Source: Chitinophaga pinensis
GTDB lineage: Bacteria; Bacteroidota; Bacteroidia; Chitinophagales; Chitinophagaceae
DNA length: 64,000 nt
Assembly: GCF_007896845.1 (NCBI RefSeq)
Contig: NZ_VOHS01000003.1
Location: 62,001-126,000, forward strand
Direction: 5' to 3'
The stretch's first letter is position 1. Each line of letters opens with the position of its first letter. Under the pieces are notes generated by a model, which saw only the letters and a list, made by a program, of their open reading frames with translations, searched no databases and was not told the DNA's origin. Below are positions 1 to 9,019 of this stretch, piece after piece. The translations under genes were made by a program, and so were the position numbers.

Positions 1-132
1 TTATTTAATGTGTTTTGGTCATGCAATGAAGTGCTTAACCGTATTGCATTTGATGCCTTTTAAAAAATGTGTGGAATCAAATGTTTGTTGCCACATCTTA
101 TAAAAAAGCAAAGCAGTTTAAAAAAACATCTT

Positions 133-140
133 TAGCTTTG
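133..140 (+). promoter_or_regulatory. candidate -7 box upstream of MATE gene
   Basis: TAGCTTTG matches the Bacteroidota -7 consensus TAnnTTTG. I see no convincing TTTG about 19 nt upstream. A transcript from here would have a leader of about 190 nt before the MATE start at 336. That leader holds two small inverted repeats (ACCTGG/CCAGGT at 181-197 and TGTACT/AGTACA at 224-241). The rest of 1-335 shows no gene. Confidence 0.3.
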
Positions 141-335
141 TAGCCTACAATTTTAAGCGCCATGAAAAGCATCATGTAATACCTGGTCCTCCCAGGTATC
201 CCCCACGCCCACTTTATGAAGGATGTACTATGCACAGTACAGCCTGTTCTCATTTTCTAAAAATTTCTAATAGTTTTCAACATGCAGCATATGCAGGCAG
301 ATTCCCACCTGAGCAAGGCGTTTCGGTTGTTTATA

Positions 336-1694
336 ATGGCCGTTTCAGGTACGGAGAAAGAATTTACCAGTGGTAATATCAACCGTGCTATTTTTTTATT
401 ATCTGTTCCGATGATACTGGAAATGGTGATGGAATCATTGTTTGCAGTAGTCGATATATTTTTTGTAAGTAAACTGGGTAAACATGCGATCACTACAGTT
501 GGATTGACAGAGTCCATGATGACATTAGTATACACCGCAGCATTTGGTCTGAGTATGGCCGCTACAGCGGTTGTGGCACGTCGTACAGGTGAGAAAGATA
601 ATGATGCAGCCGCGCATACAGCGGTACAGTCGTTATACGTGGCATTTGCATTGGCGGCGCTGATCGCTGTAACAGGTGTTGTATTTGCCCGTGAGATACT
701 TGCTTTAATGGGAGCTTCTCCTGAAGTGATAGATAACGGATATATATACACGCAGATTATGCTGGGTGGTAACCTGATCGTTATCCTCATATTCCTGATC
801 AATGGTATATTCAGAGGTGCAGGTGATGCCGCTGTCGCAATGCGCTCGTTGTGGATCGCGAATATTCTGAATATTTTGTTGTGTCCTTTACTGATTAATG
901 GATTCGGCCCCATTCCTGCTTTAGGTCTGAAAGGCGCCGCACTGGCTACTACTATTGGCAGGGGAATCGGTGTATGTTATCAGTTATACCACCTGTTCGG
1001 TGGTAAGGGATTGATAAAAATAAACAGCCATCACCTGCTGCCGGATATGAGCGTGATCGTACGATTGCTGAAAATTGCTGCAGGCGGTACTGCACAATTG
1101 CTGATCAATACCGCCAGCTGGATCTTCCTTGTCAGGTTAATTGCCCGCTTTGGCGAAGACGCAGTAGCAGGTTACACAATAGCGGTGCGTATTATCATTT
1201 TTACCCTGTTACCTGCTTCTGGTATGGCTAATGCGGCGGCCGCACTGGTAGGACAAAACCTTGGTGCGGGGCAACCGGATAGAGCAGAGACTTCTGTATG
1301 GAGAGCCGCTTTTTTTAATATGCTTTTTCTGGGAGTTGTATCTGTCTTTTTCCTGCTGGCAGCAAGACCGATTGTCATGCTGTTTACACAGGATACAGGT
1401 ATCATCGCTTATGCCGCCCAGTGTTTACAGCTAGTCAGCGTTGGCTATATATTTTATGCCTATGGGATGGTTCTTTCGCAGTCTTTTAACGGAGCAGGCG
1501 ATACGCGTACGCCTACGCTGATCAACCTTGTTGGTTTCTGGATGCTACAGGTCCCAATGGCGTGGATCATGGCCGTCAATTATAATATGGGGCCTGCCGG
1601 TGTATTCTGGGCGATTGCTATCGCGGAATCCTGTGTAGCGGTTGCGGCAATATTTATATTCAGGAAAGGATGGTGGAAGCGGGTAAAAGTTTAG
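336..1694 (+). CDS. MATE family multidrug/Na+ efflux transporter
   Basis: Inner-membrane antiporter expected to export drugs or metabolites using a Na+ or H+ gradient. The start at 336 (MAVSGTEKEF) gives 452 aa. An upstream in-frame ATG at 282 would add 18 residues with no family counterpart. The N-terminal SVPMILEMVMESLF and VDIFFVSKLG match the first two helices of DinF/NorM-like MATE proteins, and the whole sequence is hydrophobic with about 12 helices in two halves. The repeat motif FNGAGDTRTPT in the second half mirrors FRGAGDAAVA in the first, as expected for the internal duplication. Substrate cannot be read from sequence. The pfkB-family gene follows 55 nt later with its own promoter-like box. 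Confidence 0.93.
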   Translation: MAVSGTEKEFTSGNINRAIFLLSVPMILEMVMESLFAVVDIFFVSKLGKHAITTVGLTESMMTLVYTAAFGLSMAATAVVARRTGEKDNDAAAHTAVQSLYVAFALAALIAVTGVVFAREILALMGASPEVIDNGYIYTQIMLGGNLIVILIFLINGIFRGAGDAAVAMRSLWIANILNILLCPLLINGFGPIPALGLKGAALATTIGRGIGVCYQLYHLFGGKGLIKINSHHLLPDMSVIVRLLKIAAGGTAQLLINTASWIFLVRLIARFGEDAVAGYTIAVRIIIFTLLPASGMANAAAALVGQNLGAGQPDRAETSVWRAAFFNMLFLGVVSVFFLLAARPIVMLFTQDTGIIAYAAQCLQLVSVGYIFYAYGMVLSQSFNGAGDTRTPTLINLVGFWMLQVPMAWIMAVNYNMGPAGVFWAIAIAESCVAVAAIFIFRKGWWKRVKV

Positions 1695-1695
1695 T

Positions 1696-1703
1696 TACAT
1701 TTG
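1696..1703 (+). promoter_or_regulatory. candidate -7 box for PfkB kinase gene
   Basis: TACATTTG fits TAnnTTTG and lies 46 nt before the kinase start, just past the MATE stop codon. No clear TTTG -33 box is present, so read-through from the MATE gene is also possible. Confidence 0.4.
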
Positions 1704-1749
1704 CGCTGTTTTGTTTTAAACTAACTAAAACCCAATAAAAAAGATAAGC

Positions 1750-2676
1750 ATGTCGCTAACTGTTGTAGGAACGATGGCGTTCGATGATATTGAGACGCCC
1801 TTTGGTAAATCCGGACGAATTATCGGTGGTTCAGCCACTTATATCGCATGGGCCGCTTCAAATTTTGTGAAGCCCATCAATCAGGTATCTGTAATCGGAG
1901 GAGATTTCCCTCAGGATGAACTCAACGCGTTGACAGCCAAAGGTGTTGCGTTGGAAGGTGTGCAGGTAAAAAAAGACGAAAAGTCCTTCTACTGGGCGGG
2001 TAAATACCATATGGATATGAATACCCGTGATACACTGGCTACAGAGCTGAACGTATTGGGTGAGTTCCAGCCGGTAATACCTGACAGTTATCAGGGCAGC
2101 GAATTCCTGATTCTGGGTAACTTGACTCCACAGGTACAGCTGAGCGTAATAAAACAAATGAAAACAAGGCCTAAGCTGATCGTAATGGATACCATGAACT
2201 TCTGGATGGAAGTAGCTATGGACGATCTGAAAAAGGTACTGAAAGAAGTAGATGTACTCCTGGTGAATGATGGAGAAGCTCGTCAGTTGACAGGTGAAGT
2301 ATCTCTGGTAAAAGCTGCCCGTACGATCCTGACCACTATGGGGCCAAAATATCTGATCATTAAGAAAGGTGAACATGGTGCACTGCTGTTCCATGAAAAT
2401 CACGTGTTCTTTGCTCCTGCCCTGCCACTGGAAGAGGTATTTGACCCAACCGGTGCTGGCGATACTTTTGCTGGCGGCTTTATTGGCCATCTGGCAAAAA
2501 CGAAAGACATCTCTTTCGAGAATATGAAAACTGCTATCATAGTAGGTTCCGCAATGGCTTCCTTCTGCGTAGAACGCTTTGGTGTAGGCCGTCTGCGTGA
2601 AATCACACAGGACGATATCAACGCACGTCTCGATCAGTTCGTACAACTGGTAAACTTCGATATCGATCTGATCTAG
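1750..2676 (+). CDS. PfkB/ribokinase family sugar kinase
   Basis: Cytosolic kinase of the ribokinase/PfkB fold that phosphorylates a sugar or nucleoside with ATP. It is 308 aa, normal for the family. The N-terminal glycine motif GGSATYIAWAA (about residues 26-36) contacts substrate. The C-terminal signature DPTGAGDTFAGGF (residues 232-244) forms the anion hole, with D238 the catalytic base. The start is ATG in a purine-rich context. The substrate is undetermined: no sugar-operon neighbours are present, and the upstream gene is a transporter of unrelated class. A strong terminator follows. Confidence 0.92.
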   Translation: MSLTVVGTMAFDDIETPFGKSGRIIGGSATYIAWAASNFVKPINQVSVIGGDFPQDELNALTAKGVALEGVQVKKDEKSFYWAGKYHMDMNTRDTLATELNVLGEFQPVIPDSYQGSEFLILGNLTPQVQLSVIKQMKTRPKLIVMDTMNFWMEVAMDDLKKVLKEVDVLLVNDGEARQLTGEVSLVKAARTILTTMGPKYLIIKKGEHGALLFHENHVFFAPALPLEEVFDPTGAGDTFAGGFIGHLAKTKDISFENMKTAIIVGSAMASFCVERFGVGRLREITQDDINARLDQFVQLVNFDIDLI

Positions 2677-2700
2677 TCAGTTCATATCTGCTATAAAAGA

Positions 2701-2733
2701 AAAAGCATCCGCCACGGCGGATGCTTTTTCTTT
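2701..2733. terminator. bidirectional rho-independent terminator
   Basis: Stem AAAAGCATCCGCC (2701-2713) pairs with GGCGGATGCTTTT (2716-2728), flanked by A-rich and T-rich tracts on both sides. It lies between the convergent kinase and nuclease genes and can serve both. Confidence 0.9.
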
Positions 2734-2749
2734 TTATACTCGTAACCCA

Positions 2750-3550
2750 TTATTTGTAGATCTGATTCAGGAGTGCTGCCAGACGCAGGCCTCCTTTCAG
2801 CAGCTGACTATTCAGGTCGCCGATAAACCAGTAGTTATAACGATAACTCAGTTTATCATTGGCATGTGTCAGTGCATATACTTTATTAGATAGCTGATTG
2901 GAATCGTACATCCAGTCAGCGATACTACCACTCTGTATCTTACGCACTTCTACTGCAGATGCCGTATCCAGCGCTTTTGTATATTCGGTATAGCTGAGCT
3001 GCTGAAATTCTATCAGTTGCTCATCCCATACACGATGCAGGTTACTCTGCTTATCAAACCACATCACAGCGATCTTATTACCTCCCTGATCTTCATCACG
3101 GCCGATGTGTAAAGGCTGATGCATGTCTCCTATCATATGTATAAGGAAGGTCAGTGCAAACACCTTATCCGCTTTAGATGTAGCCGGATCTTTCAGCTTT
3201 TTGATCAGCGCTTCGGTCTGCGCATACAGGTTCTCCCCTGTCGTGTACTTTTTCAGTTCCTCATCAAACTGGGCGCGATCAATATTAGCAGGGAAATCCA
3301 GATAATGCCACGGGGAAGTATGATCATATATATGAGTAGTGTCTGACTTGATAAAATCAGGCCAGTTGGCTACCATTGCCATACTCTGCGGACCGAGCAG
3401 TGCCGCAATAGCTTTACGTGCCTGCGGAGTAAGATGGCGGCTGGCAATTTCTGCCACAACACGATGCCCTGTAACGCCCCAGGCAAAGCTTGTCATGGGA
3501 ATCAATGGCAATATGACACCCAGTAAAACATGGTACAATTTTTTAAACAT
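2750..3550 (-). CDS. secreted S1/P1-type zinc nuclease
   Basis: Single-strand-specific nuclease/3'-nucleotidase using a trinuclear zinc centre. Starting at 3550 (MFKKLYHVLLG) gives a classical signal peptide ending SFA, so that mature residue 1 is Trp in WGVTGHR. In this family the N-terminal Trp itself ligates zinc, which supports both this start and the cleavage site; an ATG-like start at 3637 would hide it. Other ligand motifs are visible: the WPDF aspartate, HTSPWHYLDF, HMIGDMHQPLH (HxxxD plus His) and HRVWDEQ (HxxxD). Length of 266 aa is typical. Likely role: periplasmic or extracellular nucleic-acid and phosphate scavenging. Confidence 0.92.
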   Translation of the reverse strand: MFKKLYHVLLGVILPLIPMTSFAWGVTGHRVVAEIASRHLTPQARKAIAALLGPQSMAMVANWPDFIKSDTTHIYDHTSPWHYLDFPANIDRAQFDEELKKYTTGENLYAQTEALIKKLKDPATSKADKVFALTFLIHMIGDMHQPLHIGRDEDQGGNKIAVMWFDKQSNLHRVWDEQLIEFQQLSYTEYTKALDTASAVEVRKIQSGSIADWMYDSNQLSNKVYALTHANDKLSYRYNYWFIGDLNSQLLKGGLRLAALLNQIYK

Positions 3551-3632
3551 AAAGCATGACAAGGTTAATAATATACAAGTGTGTAAAGGTGAGCCAGTTT
3601 TTTCAAATGAAAAAGCACTCTCCGATAATTTG

Positions 3633-3640
3633 TACATTTG
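3633..3640 (+). promoter_or_regulatory. candidate -7 box for uvrB
   Basis: TACATTTG fits TAnnTTTG and sits 20 nt before the uvrB start, predicting a very short leader. No clear -33 TTTG. No SOS-type operator was recognised. Confidence 0.45.
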
Positions 3641-3660
3641 ATAACGTCATAATTTAAGAT

Positions 3661-5715
3661 ATGCCCTTCAAGATACAAGCACCATATGCCCCCGCAGGCG
3701 ACCAGCCAACAGCAATCAGACAGCTGGTGGAAGGTATTCAGGATGGAGCCCCTGCCCAGACATTGCTGGGGGTAACAGGTTCCGGTAAAACATTCACAGT
3801 TGCCAATGTTATCCAGCAGGTACAGCGTCCTACGCTGGTTCTGACGCATAACAAAACACTGGTAGCCCAGCTGTACGGAGAATTCCGGCAGTTCTTTCCG
3901 GATAATGCCGTGGAATACTTTGTGTCTTATTACGACTACTACCAGCCCGAGGCTTACATGCCAGTGAGTGATACCTATATTGAAAAGGATCTCTCTATTA
4001 ACGAAGAACTGGATAAGTTGCGTCTGAGAGCTACTACAAGTCTGTTGTCGGGTCGTAGAGACATTATCGTAGTAGCCAGCGTGTCCTGTATTTATGGTAT
4101 GGGAAACCCGACGGACTACGAAAATGGTATCATCCGTCTGCATAAAGGCCAGACTATTGGCCGTAATACTGTATTACACGGATTGGTCAATTCCCTATAT
4201 TCCCGTACCACCGGCGATTTTAACCGTGGTAACTTCAGAGTACAGGGGGATACCGTGGATATTAACCTGCCTTATGTGGATTTCGGCTATCGTATCACCT
4301 TCTTTGGAGATGAGATCGAAGAGATAGAAAGCTTTGATGTACAGAATGGTAAGCGTATCGGAACGATGGAAAATGCAGCAATTTTCCCTGCCAATCTCTA
4401 TATGGCACCTAAAGACATGATGGCACAGATCACTTTTGAGATTCAGGACGAACTGATGGCACAGGTAGAGTATTTTCGGTCTATCGGGAAACATCTGGAA
4501 GCACAGCGCCTGTCTGAAAGAGTGAACTACGACCTCGAAATGATCCGCGAACTGGGTTATTGCAGTGGTATTGAAAACTACTCCCGCTTTCTGGACAGAC
4601 GTGCGCCGGGTACCCGCCCATTCTGTCTGTTGGATTATTTCCCGAAAGATTTTCTGCTGGTAATAGATGAAAGCCACGTAACGATTCCCCAGATCGGCGG
4701 TATGTATGGTGGTGACAGATCCCGTAAACTGACACTGGTGGATTTTGGGTTCAGGTTGCCATCCGCAATGGATAACCGTCCGCTCAATTTCTATGAATTC
4801 GAGAATCTGGTAAATCAGGCCATTTTTGTCAGTGCGACTCCCGGTGAATATGAACTGAGACAAACCGAAGGTGTGGTAGTGGAACAGGTAGTACGACCTA
4901 CCGGACTGCTGGAGCCGCCTATTGAGATAAGACCAAGCGTGAATCAGGTAGATGACCTGCTGGATGAGATTGACAAACGTGTATTAAAAGGAGGCCGTGT
5001 GTTGGTGACCACCCTTACCAAGAGAATGGCAGAGGAGATGGATAAATACCTGCACCGTATTAATGTAAAATCCCGTTATATCCACTCGGAGGTTGATACA
5101 CTGGAGCGTATTGAGATATTAAGAGACCTGCGTCTCGGTAATATAGATGTACTTGTTGGGGTGAACCTGCTGCGTGAGGGACTTGATTTGCCGGAAGTAA
5201 CGTTGGTAGCCATACTGGATGCAGATAAAGAAGGCTTCCTCCGCGACGAACGTTCCCTGACACAGACGGCAGGTCGTGCGGCAAGAAATGCGGAAGGGCT
5301 GGTAATATTTTATGCTGACAAGATTACCGATAGTATGCAACGTACTATAGATGAGACGGATCGCCGTCGGGAAAAACAGCTTGCATATAATATAGCTCAT
5401 AATATTACACCACGGACCGTACTGAAAAGCAAAGAACAGATACTTGGACAAACATCTGTGTTGGAAATCAAGCAGTTCGATGAGAATTCGCCTTATGCAG
5501 TACATGATGAGGTCAGTCTGGTGGCAGAAGACGCTATGGGTTATGCGAAACAGGAAGCGGTATCGGCTAAGACCATCCCTCAGATGGAGAAGGCCATTGG
5601 TAAAGTAAAGAAGGATATGGAGAAGGCTGCAAAGGATCTTGACTTCATGGAAGCGGCCCGTTTACGCGATCAGATGTTCGCTATGCAACGGGAATTAGAA
5701 AATATGAAGCAATAA
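3661..5715 (+). CDS. uvrB: excinuclease ABC subunit B
   Basis: Damage-verification helicase of nucleotide excision repair; it is handed DNA by UvrA2 and recruits UvrC. It is 684 aa, full length. Walker A is GVTGSGKT (residues 37-44); the DNA-clamping beta-hairpin is in YYDYYQPEAYMP; the DEAD-like Walker B is DESH at 336-339. Helicase motifs VGVNLLREGLDLPEV and QTAGRAARN follow. The C-terminal UVR domain (about 645-680), which binds UvrC, is intact. The gene is monocistronic, with a promoter-like box just upstream and a terminator 100 nt downstream. Confidence 0.98.
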   Translation: MPFKIQAPYAPAGDQPTAIRQLVEGIQDGAPAQTLLGVTGSGKTFTVANVIQQVQRPTLVLTHNKTLVAQLYGEFRQFFPDNAVEYFVSYYDYYQPEAYMPVSDTYIEKDLSINEELDKLRLRATTSLLSGRRDIIVVASVSCIYGMGNPTDYENGIIRLHKGQTIGRNTVLHGLVNSLYSRTTGDFNRGNFRVQGDTVDINLPYVDFGYRITFFGDEIEEIESFDVQNGKRIGTMENAAIFPANLYMAPKDMMAQITFEIQDELMAQVEYFRSIGKHLEAQRLSERVNYDLEMIRELGYCSGIENYSRFLDRRAPGTRPFCLLDYFPKDFLLVIDESHVTIPQIGGMYGGDRSRKLTLVDFGFRLPSAMDNRPLNFYEFENLVNQAIFVSATPGEYELRQTEGVVVEQVVRPTGLLEPPIEIRPSVNQVDDLLDEIDKRVLKGGRVLVTTLTKRMAEEMDKYLHRINVKSRYIHSEVDTLERIEILRDLRLGNIDVLVGVNLLREGLDLPEVTLVAILDADKEGFLRDERSLTQTAGRAARNAEGLVIFYADKITDSMQRTIDETDRRREKQLAYNIAHNITPRTVLKSKEQILGQTSVLEIKQFDENSPYAVHDEVSLVAEDAMGYAKQEAVSAKTIPQMEKAIGKVKKDMEKAAKDLDFMEAARLRDQMFAMQRELENMKQ

Positions 5716-5812
5716 CATCGCAGTGAACCCATTTTTATGTCCTGGATCATAAAAATCACATATATTTAATTGTAATATATTAATATTATTCAACGTAGAT
5801 CAAAGACCTAGT

Positions 5813-5853
5813 AAAATCAGCCTAATATATAATGGGCTGATTTTTATTTTATT
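5813..5853 (+). terminator. rho-independent terminator after uvrB
   Basis: AAAATCAGCC (5813-5822) pairs with GGCTGATTTT (5835-5844), followed by T-rich ATTTTATT. The rest of 5716-6152 is AT-rich, shows no gene, and would form the amt leader. Confidence 0.85.
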
Positions 5854-6057
5854 ATATGCATAATGACATATTTGCAGTAGCAACTGTCTCTCCAATGTTA
5901 GAAAATTGTTAAACGCACCCCTCTTCTCTTTTTAAATAATTGATATATAAATGTTTGTAAAAGGTCTCTATTACTTTTTCAAACACCTTTTCATGCAAAA
6001 AATGATACATATATTATGAATAATAATAATATGGTTAATTTTTGCCCGTCCTACCCA

Positions 6058-6065
6058 TATTTTTG
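6058..6065 (+). promoter_or_regulatory. candidate -7 box for ammonium transporter
   Basis: TATTTTTG fits TAnnTTTG, 88 nt upstream of the amt start. The nearest TTTG (6041-6044) is too close to be a normal -33 box, so an activator-dependent promoter is possible (inference). Confidence 0.35.
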
Positions 6066-6152
6066 TTCAATCATTTCTATTTTTTGCCTTTTCTATTTGA
6101 TGACTTGAATATCCTTCATACTTTTATTGAAGAAATTTAAAAATCAATTGCT

Positions 6153-7541
6153 ATGAAGAAAACATCATTTCAAGACTATTTGCCCTTCATTGTGCTGGCA
6201 TTGATCGCAATATTTGCACTTTTCATTCCGGGGGAGCTTCCTTTTGCTGATCCTGAGGGAAAATACAATTATGGTGATATTGCCTGGATCCTGGTGGCAT
6301 CCTGCCTCGTATTCCTGATGACTCCCGGATTGTCATTCTTCTACGGTGGTATGGTGAATCGTAAGAATGTGATCTCTACATTGGTGCAGAGCTTTATCGC
6401 TACCGGTGTGGTGAGCATAGTATGGGTTGCCGTTGGATTCAGCCTTTCCTTCGGTACATCAATAAATGGTCTGATTGGTGATCCTTCAACCTTCCTGTTC
6501 TTTAAAGGAGTACCTTCCGGCCAGCCTTGGTCTCTGGGAACTACTATTCCTTTACTGTTATTCGCCCTGTTCCAGATGAAATTCGCAGTAATCACCCCTG
6601 CACTGGTGGTAGGTGCTGTTGCGGAAAGAATCCGTTTTACATCTTATGTATTATTTATGGTGTTATTCAGTCTGCTGGTATATGCGCCAATCGCGCACTG
6701 GACCTGGCATCCTGATGGTATCCTGTTCAAACTTGGCGTACTTGACTTCGCAGGTGGTACAGTAGTACACATCTCTGCTGGTTGTGCTGCCCTCGCAGGT
6801 GTACTGGTACTGAAACGCCGCAAGGATCATATTGAAAAGAAAGAGCTGCAGCCTGCAAATATTCCTTTCGTATTGTTAGGTACAGGTCTGCTGTGGTTCG
6901 GCTGGTTCGGTTTTAACGCAGGTTCTGCCCTGGGTGCTAACGGTCTCGCTGCTTCCGCTTTCGCTACTACAAATACTGCCGCTGCCGCTGCTGGTCTGTC
7001 CTGGATCTTCTTCGATGTGATCCGTGGTCGTAAAGCTTCTGCACTTGGTTTCTGTATCGGTGCAGTAGTTGGTCTCGTAGCTATCACACCTGCTGCCGGT
7101 TTCGTAGGAATTCCGCAGAGTATCATGATAGGCTTCGCTTCTGCTATCGTATCTAATCTGGTAGCACACTACAAATCTAAAACTGCGATCGATGATACCC
7201 TCGACGTATTCCCTTGCCATGGCGTAGGCGGTATGGTAGGCATGCTGCTGACAGGTATTTTCGCCAGCAAAAATGTAAACGGTGCTATCTCTGATGGTCT
7301 GTTTTACGGTGGTTTTGAACTCTTCAAAAACCAGGTAATAGGCCTCGTGATCGTAGTAGTATATAGCTTCTCCGTGTCTTACGGTATATTCAAGCTGATT
7401 AACCTGATCCACCCACTGCGTGTAAGCGAAGAAGAAGAAGAACTGGGTCTGGATGCTACACAGCACAACGAACAGTACCATCCTGCTATGCTGAGTGTAC
7501 AAGACAATGGTGCACTGAAAGAAGAGCAGATGGCGCACTAA
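6153..7541 (+). CDS. amt: ammonium channel of the Amt/Mep/Rh family
   Basis: Trimeric inner-membrane channel for ammonium uptake. It is 462 aa with about 11-12 helices; the N-terminus carries an extra hydrophobic segment (residues 10-27) that may be a signal or extra helix. The paired pore histidines are present as LDFAGGTVVHISAG (His206) and FPCHGVGGMVG (His356), and the Amt signature DFAGGTVVH is intact. The cytoplasmic tail after the last helix is acidic (SEEEEELGL). No glnK/PII gene is adjacent. Instead a porin-like gene lies 269 nt downstream, a pairing I have met in Bacteroidota, suggesting linked outer- and inner-membrane uptake. Confidence 0.96.
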   Translation: MKKTSFQDYLPFIVLALIAIFALFIPGELPFADPEGKYNYGDIAWILVASCLVFLMTPGLSFFYGGMVNRKNVISTLVQSFIATGVVSIVWVAVGFSLSFGTSINGLIGDPSTFLFFKGVPSGQPWSLGTTIPLLLFALFQMKFAVITPALVVGAVAERIRFTSYVLFMVLFSLLVYAPIAHWTWHPDGILFKLGVLDFAGGTVVHISAGCAALAGVLVLKRRKDHIEKKELQPANIPFVLLGTGLLWFGWFGFNAGSALGANGLAASAFATTNTAAAAAGLSWIFFDVIRGRKASALGFCIGAVVGLVAITPAAGFVGIPQSIMIGFASAIVSNLVAHYKSKTAIDDTLDVFPCHGVGGMVGMLLTGIFASKNVNGAISDGLFYGGFELFKNQVIGLVIVVVYSFSVSYGIFKLINLIHPLRVSEEEEELGLDATQHNEQYHPAMLSVQDNGALKEEQMAH

Positions 7542-7585
7542 GCCACGACAACTAAGAGATTAACATAGTTTGACACCCAAAAGTC

Positions 7586-7719
7586 GAATAGCTAATAATT
7601 ATTCTGGGAAATAAATAAAGAACGTAGACAGAATTATATTTTATCAACCAGAATTTTTATCAACCAAATATCTATTACTCCATGTAGAATTTTCCTTCCT
7701 GGATAATTATTAGCTATTC
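7586..7719 (+). repeat. 17-bp perfect inverted repeat between amt and porin
   Basis: GAATAGCTAATAATTAT (7586-7602) is exactly the reverse complement of 7703-7719. The arms are separated by 100 nt, so RNA from amt could fold a long-range stem here. It may set an mRNA end or processing site between the two genes (inference); there is no T-run immediately after the second arm. Confidence 0.7.
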
Positions 7720-7799
7720 TTTTCCCTTCATTTCCGGCTATAGAACAGTACGAGCAAAGAACTACGAAAAACAACACACGCACACCATTTTATCAACCA
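7640..7799 (+). repeat. three direct copies of TTTATCAACCA
   Basis: TTTATCAACCA occurs at 7640-7650, 7656-7666 and 7789-7799. The last two extend to TTTATCAACCAAAT, and the third ends 12 nt before the porin start. The copies could be protein-binding sites in DNA or leader RNA elements; nothing in the sequence tells which. Confidence 0.6.
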
Positions 7800-7810
7800 A
7801 ATTTCGTTTC

Positions 7811-8893
7811 ATGAAAAAAGTTCTATTGGTAGCATTTGCTGCCTGCCAGGGATTTATTGCCTATTCCCAGACCGCTACTGATACAACGCAATCGCCACTG
7901 GTAAAGATTTCAGGGTCTGCGGATGTGTATTACCGGTATAATTTCAACGGCAACAACACTGACAACAAAACCAGTTTCACCAACTCCCATAATAGTTTTG
8001 AACTGGGTATGATCTCTCTCAAAGCCGAACATGAATTCAAAAAAGGAAGCATCGTAGCTGACCTCGGCTTTGGTAAAAGGGCAGCTGAATTTTCCTATAA
8101 CGAGACTACCGATAAAACAAACACAGCTGAATTAGCCATCAAACAGTTATATATAGGTTATCAGGTGCTGGACAAACTGAAAATCAGCATGGGTAGCTTT
8201 GGTACACATGTTGGTTATGAACTGCTGGACGCTTATCTGAACCGTAACTACAGCATGAGCTATATGTTTAGTAACGGTCCGTTCTTCAGTACCGGTGTAA
8301 AGGCTGATATCACAATCAGTTCTGCATGGACAGCGATGATCGGTGTATTCAATCCTACCGACTTTAAGTCCGCATCCTGGACTAATAATAAATATGTAGG
8401 TGCACAATTGGGCTACTCCTCTACCAAAGCACCACTGAAACTCTACCTCAATTACCTGGAAGGTAAAGATACTACCGGTGTTCAGAACCATCAGATTGAC
8501 TTCGTCGCTACTTATCAGATCAATTCTGTATTTGGATTGGGGTATAATGGTACTGTGAGCACCTATAACAATACCCGCGATAAAGAACCGGGTGAAGCTG
8601 CCAAACAATGGTGGGGCTCCGCACTGTATGTCAATGTTGATTTCAATGATAAGCTGGGTATGACAGTACGTGGCGAATACTTCGATGATAAAGATGGTCT
8701 TAAAACTTTTGCTTCTGCCGGAGGCGGCCATGTGATAGCCGGTACGCTTTCGATGAACTATAAAGTGGGCAACCTTACTATCATACCAGAATTCAGGGTA
8801 GATAATGCATCTGTAGATATCTTCAATAAGAAATCAGGGGCTCCTGCTGCTACATCTCCAAGTATCCTCTTAGCTGCAACATATCATTTCTAG
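7811..8893 (+). CDS. outer-membrane beta-barrel porin (BBP2/OmpL-like)
   Basis: 360 aa with signal peptide MKKVLLVAFAACQGFIAYSQ. It then shows alternating beta-strand sequence beginning VKISGSADVYYRYNFN, typical of the putative beta-barrel porin-2 family, and ends in the aromatic C-terminal strand LLAATYHF used for outer-membrane insertion. Tyr/Phe-rich girdles and short turns recur throughout. Placement after amt suggests it passes ammonium or another small nitrogen solute across the outer membrane (inference from context only). Confidence 0.82.
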   Translation: MKKVLLVAFAACQGFIAYSQTATDTTQSPLVKISGSADVYYRYNFNGNNTDNKTSFTNSHNSFELGMISLKAEHEFKKGSIVADLGFGKRAAEFSYNETTDKTNTAELAIKQLYIGYQVLDKLKISMGSFGTHVGYELLDAYLNRNYSMSYMFSNGPFFSTGVKADITISSAWTAMIGVFNPTDFKSASWTNNKYVGAQLGYSSTKAPLKLYLNYLEGKDTTGVQNHQIDFVATYQINSVFGLGYNGTVSTYNNTRDKEPGEAAKQWWGSALYVNVDFNDKLGMTVRGEYFDDKDGLKTFASAGGGHVIAGTLSMNYKVGNLTIIPEFRVDNASVDIFNKKSGAPAATSPSILLAATYHF

Positions 8894-8914
8894 TAAATAA
8901 AATTTACTGCCCGC

Positions 8915-8952
8915 GCTCTTCATTCCTGGCTTTCCGGCCAGGGATGAAGAGC
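8915..8952. terminator. long hairpin after porin gene
   Basis: A 16-bp stem (8915-8930 with 8937-8952, one G-T pair, loop TTTCCG) lies 22 nt past the porin stop. There is no long T-tract after it, so it is a probable but not classical terminator. Confidence 0.6.
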
Positions 8953-9019
8953 ATAGTGCATTTATAGATTACTGGAGAACAGAAAATAATTTTTATATTT
9001 TGTGTACAAAACTGATTAC

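Noticed and set aside
1858..2646. Long minus-strand frame opposite the PfkB kinase
   Set aside because: Mirror of a clearly conserved kinase; composition is that of a shadow frame.
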